A stretch of DNA of 9,933 nt from Leptolyngbya sp. SIO4C5 (GTDB lineage: Bacteria > Cyanobacteriota > Cyanobacteriia > Phormidesmidales > Phormidesmidaceae). Positions 1-5,073 of the stretch are shown piece by piece (the stretch's first letter is position 1; each line of letters opens with the position of its first letter). The stretch is taken from assembly GCA_010671965.1 (NCBI GenBank), contig JAAHIC010000102.1, forward strand, positions 1 through 9,933, in the 5' to 3' direction. The position numbers were made by a program, and so were the translations under genes. The notes beneath the pieces were generated by a model. That model saw only the letters and a program-made list of their open reading frames with translations, did no database searches and had not been told where the DNA came from.

Positions 1-206
1 CAGTGGGTTACAGCCGTCTGGGGCATAGGACTGCTGGCCCACTGTACCCAGGGAACCCACAGCGGATTTACCTGGTGAAAAAACCACAGCCCTGAGTTGA
101 CAGCGGCAAAGGCAGCGACATGAACCGCAAAGTTCATGCGATCGTCTAATTTGCGGTAAGCCGGATCATTTTCTCGGTCGGGTTCACGGGGCCAGCGAGG
201 AGGCAT
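1..206 (-). CDS. 2TM domain protein, 3' part cut off by the window edge
   Basis: The reverse strand is open from an ATG at 206 to the window edge, giving about 68 residues that begin MPPRWPREPDRENDPAYRKL. A charged, proline-rich N-terminus is followed by the hydrophobic stretch NFAVHVAAFAAVNSGLWFFH (about residues 25-44). A Trp-rich turn follows, and the second membrane helix would lie outside the window. The pattern 'YRKLDDRMNFAVHV...NSGLWF' matches the 2TM domain family of short cyanobacterial membrane proteins, whose function is unknown. The start lies 20 bases after the adk stop, so the two genes may be co-transcribed. No clear Shine-Dalgarno sequence precedes it. Family call is from memory and moderately sure; being coding is quite sure. 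Confidence 0.7.
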   Translation of the reverse strand, partial: MPPRWPREPDRENDPAYRKLDDRMNFAVHVAAFAAVNSGLWFFHQVNPLWVPWVQWASSPMPQTAVTH

Positions 207-226
207 AGGTATTGAGTTTAAGAGTT

Positions 227-790
227 CTAATCTGATTCTACGGTGCTGAGGGCCTGCTGTAGGCTCTGCCAAACCTGTTCTGGCGGCTGATTGCCGTTAA
301 TTCTGAGCAGCTTTTGGCGATAGTCGTAATAATCTAGCATCGGCAGGGTTTGCTCGTAGGACAGCTCAATGCGGCGGGCGATTGCCTCAGGATGATCGTC
401 AGTCCGAGATCGGGCCAGCGATCGCGCCGTTAAAACCGACTTTGGCACTTCTAGCCAAATGGCTCGATTGAGCTTTTGGTCAAGATCTTCCAGCAAAAAG
501 TCGAGTTCTTCAGCCTGAAAAGCGGTGCGCGGATAGCCATCTAAAAGCCAGCCGGAAGCAACATCTGGCTGCTGTAGGCGCTGCCGCATTAGCTTGATGA
601 TTGTCTCGTCTTTGACCAAGTCTCCCTGTTCTACTGCCGCTTTCACCTGCACGCCCAAGGCGCTGCCAGCGGCGATTTCCTGTCGCAGTACGTCCCCAGT
701 CGAAATCCAGACAATTCCCAAGTCCTCTTTGAGCCGCTGAGCCTGGGTGCCTTTGCCCGCTCCCGGCCCGCCTAGCAAAACAAGTCTCAT
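227..790 (-). CDS. adk: adenylate kinase
   Basis: Catalyses ATP + AMP = 2 ADP in the cytoplasm. The 187-residue protein has the P-loop GGPGAGKGT (residues 7-15), the AMP-site motif STGDVLR (30-36), DGYPRT (84-89; more often DGFPRT) and the Arg-rich RSRTDD segment (about 127-132). The LID between residues 122 and 138 is short and has no Cys4 zinc knuckle, so this is a short-form enzyme as usual in cyanobacteria. An in-frame TTG directly upstream (793) would add one residue. I chose the ATG at 790 because GGGAGG lies 7 bases before it, while the same site is only about 4 bases from the TTG. The gene is divergent from rpmI and is followed after 20 bases by the 2TM gene. It is not next to secY here, the common bacterial arrangement. 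Confidence 0.96.
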   Translation of the reverse strand: MRLVLLGGPGAGKGTQAQRLKEDLGIVWISTGDVLRQEIAAGSALGVQVKAAVEQGDLVKDETIIKLMRQRLQQPDVASGWLLDGYPRTAFQAEELDFLLEDLDQKLNRAIWLEVPKSVLTARSLARSRTDDHPEAIARRIELSYEQTLPMLDYYDYRQKLLRINGNQPPEQVWQSLQQALSTVESD

Positions 791-793
791 CAA

Positions 794-939
794 GTAACCT
801 CCCTAATGGCTGCTCGCCATCACCTCAGCCTAAAAAAACGTCTTTTTTTCTCAACCAGCGACAATCGCTTTTGTCGGAGAGTTGTACAGATCTGTTTACG
901 AGTAGTATGATTTAAGACTGTGTCTAATTTTAGAAGATC
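794..939. promoter_or_regulatory. divergent adk / rpmI intergenic region with inverted repeat
   Basis: The 146-base gap holds the control signals of two divergent genes. It contains a perfect inverted repeat CGACAA-N6-TTGTCG at 859-876, and an A7/T7 element at 832-849 that could form a weak AT hairpin. It also contains a candidate rightward promoter, listed separately. The inverted repeat has the size of a dimeric regulator site, but no regulator can be named from it. Confidence 0.35.
882..911 (+). promoter_or_regulatory. rpmI: candidate promoter of rpmI-rplT
   Basis: TTGTAC at 882-887 (poor -35) and TATGAT at 906-911 (5 of 6 bases of the -10 consensus) are 18 bases apart. The predicted start is near 918, about 20 bases before the rpmI ATG at 940. 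The leader would be very short, with AGAAGA as the only weak ribosome binding site. This rests on pattern matching by eye. Confidence 0.35.
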
Positions 940-1137
940 ATGCCAAAGCTAAAAACTCGCCGAGCAGCGGCCAAGCGCTTTCGCCGCAGCGGCAGCGGTA
1001 AGATCATGCGCCGCAAAGCCTTCAAAAACCACTTGCTAGAGCACAAGTCAACAGCTCGTAAAAGTCGTCTGTCTCAGAAAACTGTTGTGCATGAGGCGGA
1101 TGTGGAAAATGTTGAAGCCATGCTGCCTTATCTATAG
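940..1137 (+). CDS. rpmI: 50S ribosomal protein L35
   Basis: A 65-residue, strongly basic protein beginning [15 protein letters not shown], with the L35 signature K-[TS]-R-x-[AS]-A-x-K-R-F near the N-terminus. HLLEHKS (about residues 31-37) and the C-terminal MLPYL are also typical of the family. L35 is a small protein of the large ribosomal subunit. Length is the family norm. It is followed after 141 bases by rplT. infC, which often heads this operon in other bacteria, is absent from the window. Confidence 0.97.
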   Translation: MPKLKTRRAAAKRFRRSGSGKIMRRKAFKNHLLEHKSTARKSRLSQKTVVHEADVENVEAMLPYL

Positions 1138-1150
1138 GGCGTAGCAGATT

Positions 1151-1169
1151 TTGGGGCCTGAAGCTCCAA
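1151..1169 (+). promoter_or_regulatory. hairpin between rpmI and rplT
   Basis: TTGGGGC (1151-1157) can pair with GCTCCAA (1163-1169) over 7 base pairs including one G-U, enclosing the loop CTGAA. It starts 14 bases after the rpmI stop and has no T tract, so it is not a standard terminator. It could be an mRNA-stability element or part of an L20 autoregulatory site, since L20 represses its own operon in E. coli and Bacillus. That role is inference. Confidence 0.35.
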
Positions 1170-1278
1170 TCGTAGCCAGCTCTCATAAAAGGAGTTTGCC
1201 GGTGTCGGCTTCTCCCTCAAAATTATGAAGAACGGGTCAACTCAGTCAAAGTCGAAGCTGTTGAGGAAACTAAAGTAA

Positions 1279-1629
1279 ATGGCACGTGTTAAGCGCGGCA
1301 ATGTCGCTCGTAAACGCCGCAAAAAAGTATTGAAGCTAGCTAAGGGCTTTCGAGGCTCTCATTCTAAGCTGTTCCGCACGGCTAACCAGCAGGTGATGAA
1401 GGCGCTGCGGTATGCCTATCGCGATCGCCGCAACCGCAAGCGCGATTTTCGTCGCCTGTGGATCACCCGCATCAACGCAGCTGCCCGTCAAAACGGCATC
1501 AGCTATAGCCAGCTCATTGGCAAGCTGAAGCAGGCAGATATTCAGCTCAACCGCAAGATGCTAGCGCAAATGGCAGTTTTAGATCCCAGCAGCTTTAGCC
1601 AAGTAGTTGAACTCGCCACTAAGTCATAA
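1279..1629 (+). CDS. rplT: 50S ribosomal protein L20
   Basis: A 116-residue basic protein beginning [20 protein letters not shown], the classic L20 N-terminus. Further conserved blocks are [14 protein letters not shown] (23-36), [20 protein letters not shown] (45-64) and the globular C-terminal part with [22 protein letters not shown]20 binds 23S rRNA early in 50S assembly. Its N-terminal tail enters the rRNA, and the C-terminal domain is the part used for autoregulation in other bacteria. GAGGA lies about 12 bases upstream of the ATG. It is probably expressed together with rpmI. Confidence 0.97.
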   Translation: MARVKRGNVARKRRKKVLKLAKGFRGSHSKLFRTANQQVMKALRYAYRDRRNRKRDFRRLWITRINAAARQNGISYSQLIGKLKQADIQLNRKMLAQMAVLDPSSFSQVVELATKS

Positions 1630-1641
1630 GTCGAGCCGTCT

Positions 1642-1685
1642 GGTTGAATCGGAAAAACTAGCCTAGAGCGTTTTCGGCTTCAACC
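1642..1685 (+). terminator. long hairpin after rplT, possible terminator
   Basis: GGTTGAA (1642-1648) pairs with TTCAACC (1679-1685). Inside this, after a small internal loop, GAAAA (1652-1656) pairs with TTTTC (1671-1675). It starts 12 bases after the rplT stop. The bases that follow are TCATTT, so the U tract is poor. It may end or weaken the ribosomal transcript before the next gene, or protect its 3' end. Confidence 0.45.
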
Positions 1686-1724
1686 TCATTTCAACTGCCT
1701 GTGCCGGACTAGTAGGTCTTGAAT

Positions 1725-2534
1725 ATGTTCAGGACAGCTTTTAGCTTTGGTATTGTGGCGGGAGTACTCATGGGTGCTCCCGCTTTTGCCGCTGAGCTCT
1801 CAGAAATTGAGGCGCGCGGTCATTTAATCGTGGGCGTAAAGGATAACCGTCAGCCTCTAGGGTTTCGAGATGCCACCGGGGAACTGGTTGGTTTTGAGAT
1901 TGACATTGCTCGTCGCCTAGCCGCAGAGATTTTTGATGATCCCGACGCCCTCGTCTTACAGCCACTGCCTAACCTGGAGCGTTTGCCCGCTGTTCTAGAA
2001 GACCGCGTAGACATTGCGATCGCCGCCGTAACGGTGACTGAGGCGCGATCGCGCGTTGTCAGCTTTAGCTTTCCTTACTATTTTGACGGCACGGGTTTTG
2101 TCACTCGTCGCTCTGACATTTTGGCGCTTGATGACCTGCAGCGCCGAGCGATCGCGGTACTCGATGGCTCTAGCGCCATCAGCGCGCTACGCTACATCTT
2201 GCCGACCAGCCCGCTCATCCCCGCGACCTCCTATCAGCAGGCTCGCCAACTTTTACAGCAAGAGCAGGCCGTTGCCTTTGCCGGAGATATTTCAGTTTTG
2301 GCCGGTTGGGTACAAGAACAGCCGGAATACCGTCTGCTGCCGGGAGCGATTTCGGCTGAACCGCTAGCCGTGGTTATGCCAAAGGGAACCCAGTTTGATC
2401 CACTGCGGCGATTGGTCAACACGGCCCTCTATCGCTGGTGCCGCGAAGATTGGCTAGACGAGAGGGCTGATTACTGGGCCCTGCCCCGTACGGTTTTGGT
2501 CGAGGATTCAGCTTGTTTAAAGCTGTCAGACTGA
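1725..2534 (+). CDS. family-3 extracellular solute-binding protein (amino-acid type)
   Basis: A 269-residue secreted protein. Residues 1-22 form a type-I signal peptide (MFRTAF, hydrophobic core, APAFA then AEL), so it should be periplasmic and not a lipoprotein. The mature part follows the SBP_bac_3 fold: RGHLIVGVKDNRQPLGFRD (31-49), GFEIDIARRLA (56-66), DIAIAAVTVTEARSRVVSFS (96-115) and AFAGDISVLAGW (184-195). The Arg in TEARSR and the Asp in GDIS match the positions that hold the ligand's carboxylate and amino group in amino-acid binders. No permease or ATPase gene is adjacent, so the transporter partner and ligand are unknown. The ATG at 1725 has AGTAGG 8 bases upstream, which is better spaced than the in-frame TTG at 1719. 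The next gene follows closely. Confidence 0.85.
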   Translation: MFRTAFSFGIVAGVLMGAPAFAAELSEIEARGHLIVGVKDNRQPLGFRDATGELVGFEIDIARRLAAEIFDDPDALVLQPLPNLERLPAVLEDRVDIAIAAVTVTEARSRVVSFSFPYYFDGTGFVTRRSDILALDDLQRRAIAVLDGSSAISALRYILPTSPLIPATSYQQARQLLQQEQAVAFAGDISVLAGWVQEQPEYRLLPGAISAEPLAVVMPKGTQFDPLRRLVNTALYRWCREDWLDERADYWALPRTVLVEDSACLKLSD

Positions 2535-2592
2535 TGGGGAGCGCAATCCCGTGTCAAGATAGTTGCAGATCATAAAAACGGCTAACGAAAAT

Positions 2593-3138
2593 ATGGCTGG
2601 CATGGAGAACAGCAATTTTTTAATCATTTATCTATCGGTGCTGCTGGTACTACTGGCAGTAGCCGCCTTTTTTGTCCTGCGTCAGGTGCTGAGGACTCGC
2701 CGTATCGAAACGACGCTGTCGCGGTTACAAAATAAGCTCACTAAAGAGAAGGGAACAGCCCAGGAATATTACGAACTCGGCAGCCTCCTGTTGGATAAAA
2801 AGCTCTATACGCAAGCTGCTCTTTATTTACAACAGGCCCTTAAAAATCTTTCTGAGGAAGAAACCGAAAACGCCGCCATTGTTTACAACGCTCTGGGCTT
2901 TACCTATTTTGCTCAAGAGCAATACGACTTGGCCATCCGTAATTACAAAGATGCTCTCAAGATAGCCCCTAACTACGTCACAGCCCTGAACAATCTAGGC
3001 CATAGCTACGAGCAAAAGCAGCTTACCACTCAGGCGCTAGAAGCCTACGAAGCCGCGCTTGAGCATGAACCCAAAAATCAAACCGCTAAACGCAGAGCTG
3101 AGTCTCTACGTAAGCGGGTTGTCACGGCCTCCAAGTAA
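2593..3138 (+). CDS. ycf37: TPR protein Ycf37, photosystem I assembly/stability factor
   Basis: A 181-residue protein with one N-terminal membrane helix (residues 9-29), a basic linker QVLRTRR (31-37) and about three tetratricopeptide repeats at 57-90, 95-128 and 129-162. The last two read YNALGFTYFAQEQYDLAI and LNNLGHSYEQKQLTTQALEA. The segment ETTLSRLQNKLTKEKGTAQE after the membrane helix and the tail AKRRAESLRKR fit Ycf37 as I remember it. That protein (slr0171 in Synechocystis; plant homologue PYG7) supports photosystem I assembly at the thylakoid. The start is uncertain: a TTG at 2563 would add 10 residues and an ATG at 2602 would remove 3, and none has a strong ribosome binding site. 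The 58-base gap to the solute-binding gene suggests a shared transcript but not a shared job. Confidence 0.82.
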   Translation: MAGMENSNFLIIYLSVLLVLLAVAAFFVLRQVLRTRRIETTLSRLQNKLTKEKGTAQEYYELGSLLLDKKLYTQAALYLQQALKNLSEEETENAAIVYNALGFTYFAQEQYDLAIRNYKDALKIAPNYVTALNNLGHSYEQKQLTTQALEAYEAALEHEPKNQTAKRRAESLRKRVVTASK

Positions 3139-3211
3139 TTCTCTGTAGATAGATCTATGTTGGATCTGTACTGAGTCGGTAGGCGCAATTAAACGTCAGT
3201 AAACGTAGGTT

Positions 3212-4084
3212 TTAGACAGCAGTTAGCTCTGGCTGGCTTTGCGCCTGACTAGCCGCTAGATCTTTAGGCTCGCTGCAGTAAACTTCTGCCGAGTTATTCG
3301 GACTCTCGATCAGCTTTACTTTGTACAGCTCGACTCCCGTTTCCCGCAGGGGTGCCTGCAGCAGATTGCGAATGTGCACGGCGATGTTCTCAGCCGTGGG
3401 CACAACTTCCATGAAGTAGGGAATGTCTTTGTTGAGGAAAGTGTGGTCAAAAGGTTCAACTACAAAGTCATCAATGATGGCCTGTAGCTCAGCTAAATCG
3501 GCAATCATACCCGTACGGGGATCAATTTCACCCTGAACAGTGACTTCTAGATGGTAGTTATGCCCGTGACCGTGGGGGCGAGCGCACTTGCCATAGATTT
3601 CGCAGTTTTCCTCATAGCTGAGCTTGGGATGTGCTAAGCGATGGGCGGCGCTGAAGTGGGTACTGATTGTCAGATGGGTTTCCATGTCGTTTCCCTGGTA
3701 GTCAGCCCAGAGTTCTGGGTTTTCAAATATTTGAATATTCGTAATGGGTAAATGAGGCGCTAGGCGGTGCCAAATGGCGCGAGCTATGTTCTCCGTCGTT
3801 GGCAAAGCCGCTTGAAATTCGGGCCAAGCGTCATTGAGGTAGGCAAAGTCAAGCTGGCTGGTGACCTCTCGCTTAATCGTCTGCTTGACGTCCGATAGAT
3901 TAAGCACCATGCCATACTCGTCTAGCTCTCCGGCCATAGAGACATACAGGACATAATTATGGCCGTGTCCGGGCGCTTGAGCACATGGGCCAAAGCGTTT
4001 TCGGTTTTCCGCTTCACTCAGCTCAGGCAACCAGTACCGATGGCTGGCTGAAAACTGAGCACGGCGGTGAATAATGCAGTTCAT
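3212..4084 (-). CDS. tandem 6-pyruvoyl/6-carboxytetrahydropterin synthase
   Basis: A 290-residue protein made of two PTPS/QueD-type domains. Domain 1 (about 1-133) has FSASH (His15), Cys34 and GHGHNY (His40, His42). Domain 2 (about 134-280) has FSAAH (His148), Cys167 and GHGHNY (His173, His175), then DH at 213-214 and Glu260. Three His per domain fit the zinc site, and Cys-Asp-His fit the proton-transfer residues of this family. In domain 1 the Asp-His pair reads LDF (Asp79, Phe80), so the catalytic His is missing while Glu121 is kept. Such enzymes convert dihydroneopterin triphosphate to 6-pyruvoyltetrahydropterin (glycosylated pterins) or to 6-carboxytetrahydropterin (queuosine path, queD). 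The sequence alone does not decide which. The C-terminal 20 residues are low-complexity. It is convergent with ycf37, and no clear ribosome binding site precedes the ATG. Confidence 0.88.
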   Translation of the reverse strand: MNCIIHRRAQFSASHRYWLPELSEAENRKRFGPCAQAPGHGHNYVLYVSMAGELDEYGMVLNLSDVKQTIKREVTSQLDFAYLNDAWPEFQAALPTTENIARAIWHRLAPHLPITNIQIFENPELWADYQGNDMETHLTISTHFSAAHRLAHPKLSYEENCEIYGKCARPHGHGHNYHLEVTVQGEIDPRTGMIADLAELQAIIDDFVVEPFDHTFLNKDIPYFMEVVPTAENIAVHIRNLLQAPLRETGVELYKVKLIESPNNSAEVYCSEPKDLAASQAQSQPELTAV

Positions 4085-4398
4085 GAAGCTGTCAGCTAAT
4101 CAGCTAAAAAATTAAGTTACGTAAACCGTACCTTCTCAGGATAAACGATATCGTTGGGCGATCGCTGCGAGCAGGCTATTCCTTTTCGGCTCAAATCGGG
4201 TCATTTGCCCTCAATTTAAGCCAGCTAGCCCGGTTTGACCGTTTGATTCAGCGCAGCAGCTTGTGGAACAGAGGTCAAAGCGCTGAAACTATGGGAATAA
4301 ATTTTTATATAAAAATCCTGTGTTCTAAACGTTTCCAAATCGTGAAGTCGCTATGACACAAGGCTTTGGGGACTATTAAGTAAATACCTCATGAGTTG
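4085..4398. promoter_or_regulatory. intergenic region upstream of the pterin synthase and riboswitch promoter
   Basis: No gene is seen here. It contains one HIP1 palindrome (4158-4165) and a perfect 16-base AT palindrome ATTTTTATATAAAAAT at 4301-4316. It must hold the leftward promoter of the pterin synthase gene, but I could not pick a convincing one. The right part turns AT-rich toward the promoter at 4396-4424. Confidence 0.4.
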
Positions 4399-4424
4399 TT
4401 GACAATAGCGGTAAATAGTATAAT
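4396..4424 (+). promoter_or_regulatory. promoter of the riboswitch-DUF4278 transcript
   Basis: A perfect TATAAT lies at 4419-4424. TTGTTG at 4396-4401 is placed exactly 17 bases upstream. A perfect TTGACA at 4399-4404 overlaps it but would give a spacer of only 14 bases. The predicted start is about 4431, leaving a leader of roughly 140 bases. The -10 box is convincing; which -35 is used, or whether an activator replaces it, is open. Confidence 0.65.
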
Positions 4425-4431
4425 TGAATAC
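4418..4431 (+). promoter_or_regulatory. NtcA box overlapping the -10 and transcription start
   Basis: GTA (4418-4420), eight bases, then TAC (4429-4431) is the exact GTA-N8-TAC consensus of NtcA, the global nitrogen regulator of cyanobacteria. Its centre (4424.5) coincides with the end of the TATAAT box, about 6-7 bases before the predicted start. At this position NtcA would block RNA polymerase rather than activate it. NtcA is known to repress gifA and gifB, the glutamine synthetase inactivating factor genes. Repression here is inferred from position. Confidence 0.6.
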
Positions 4432-4444
4432 AGAAATAGAAAAT

Positions 4445-4522
4445 CGTTCATCTTTCTAAGCCTTGTCTTTGTGGCAAGACTTAAGGTAAAGACGGAAGTA
4501 GGGAGTTAGCCCGAAGGAACGC
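4445..4522 (+). promoter_or_regulatory. glutamine riboswitch (glnA RNA motif)
   Basis: The leader contains the conserved blocks of the cyanobacterial glnA RNA in order. CGTTC at 4445-4449 pairs with GAACG at 4517-4521 to close stem P1. A variable hairpin follows (CCTTGTCTT 4461-4469 with AAGAC 4476-4480 and AAGG 4483-4486, a TT bulge between). Then come the purine-rich block GACGGAAGTAGG (4491-4502), a short GGG/CCC hairpin (4501-4503 with 4510-4512) and CCGAAGGAACGC (4511-4522). This RNA class binds L-glutamine and controls nitrogen genes. In Synechocystis it sits upstream of gifB and switches expression on at high glutamine. It begins about 14 bases after the predicted transcription start and ends 49 bases before the DUF4278 start codon. 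Confidence 0.85.
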
Positions 4523-4570
4523 GGCTCAATTTTTACAAGTTGAGAGCTAACATCTCTGGAGACAAACTAT
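4523..4570 (+). promoter_or_regulatory. candidate expression platform and ribosome binding site
   Basis: Between the aptamer and the ATG lie CTCAA (4525-4529) complementary to TTGAG (4540-4544), and AGAG (4543-4546) complementary to CTCT (4554-4557). GCTAAC (4546-4551) is a perfect complement of GTTAGC (4505-4510) inside the aptamer. These pairings exclude one another in part. The Shine-Dalgarno GGAGA (4558-4562) is 8 bases before the ATG and directly follows the CTCT arm. No T tract follows any stem, so control at translation initiation is more likely than transcription termination. Confidence 0.5.
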
Positions 4571-4990
4571 ATGAAACTGTGTTATCGCGGCGTTGAATAC
4601 GATTACAATCCTCCTGCTTTGGAAGTGACCGAAAGCGAGCTGCTCTGTCAGTATCGCGGACGGCCTTTGCAATACAGCTACGTCCGGCACGTTCCTATCC
4701 CGCAGCCAGTGGCAACGCTCAGCTACAGAGGCGTGGCCTATCAGACCAATTCTAAAGGACAGGTAGAACCGGCTGCAGCCCCAACCGAATCTATTTTCGC
4801 CAAGCTAGCTGGCTTTTCACAGCGCACCAATTCGATGGCGGATGCTCGCCGCGAACTGCTGAGAGAATCGGCTCACATGCACCAGGAAAATATTCGTCGC
4901 AGCCTAATGCATCGGCTAGAGGTTGCCCGCGCTAAGGGAAATGAAGTTCTAGTGCGGCAGCTAGAAGATGAAATGCACCAAATTGCCTAG
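4571..4990 (+). CDS. DUF4278 protein with charged C-terminal helix, probable nitrogen-status effector
   Basis: A 139-residue protein. Residues 1-60 carry the DUF4278 pattern with three YRG units: CYRGVEYDYNPP (4-15), QYRGRPL (27-33) and SYRGVAYQT (51-59). A flexible Pro/Ala linker follows. Residues 88-138 form one or two charged helices with NIRRSLMHRLEVARAKGNE (107-125) and LVRQLEDEMHQIA. From memory, the spacing N-x-R-R-S-L-x-x-R resembles the Arg-rich core of the glutamine synthetase inactivating factors IF7/IF17. The RLEVARAKGN...LVRQLEDE part recalls PirA-type PII-interacting proteins. The gene sits behind a glutamine riboswitch and an NtcA box and ends in a strong terminator, so it is its own transcription unit. 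A role as a small protein made when glutamine is abundant is inferred. DUF4278 itself has no known function. Confidence 0.85.
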   Translation: MKLCYRGVEYDYNPPALEVTESELLCQYRGRPLQYSYVRHVPIPQPVATLSYRGVAYQTNSKGQVEPAAAPTESIFAKLAGFSQRTNSMADARRELLRESAHMHQENIRRSLMHRLEVARAKGNEVLVRQLEDEMHQIA

Positions 4991-5022
4991 TCAAAAAGTT
5001 GTGCTGTAGCTGGAGTAGGAGT

Positions 5023-5058
5023 GGGTGTGCGGTTAATCCGCACACCCCTTTTCTGTTT
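5023..5058 (+). terminator. rho-independent terminator of the DUF4278 gene
   Basis: GGGTGTGCGG (5023-5032), loop TTAAT, and CCGCACACCC (5038-5047) form a perfect 10-bp GC-rich stem. It is followed by CTTTTCTGTTT. It lies 32 bases after the DUF4278 stop. No T tract exists on the opposite side, so it serves the rightward transcript only. Confidence 0.9.
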
Positions 5059-5073
5059 GCCTGAGTGCCGGTG

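Noticed and set aside
832..849. A7-CGTC-T7 element as a terminator
   Set aside because: The stem would be only A-T pairs with no GC core, and it lies upstream of both divergent genes, where no transcript is expected to end.
1768..2422. Several 60-100 codon frames inside the solute-binding protein gene
   Set aside because: All overlap a frame with a signal peptide and full family pattern; none has its own motif or start signal.
3145..3172. Hairpin between ycf37 and the pterin synthase gene (AGATC with GATCT) as a bidirectional terminator
   Set aside because: The stem is about 5-7 weak pairs and has no T tract in either direction.
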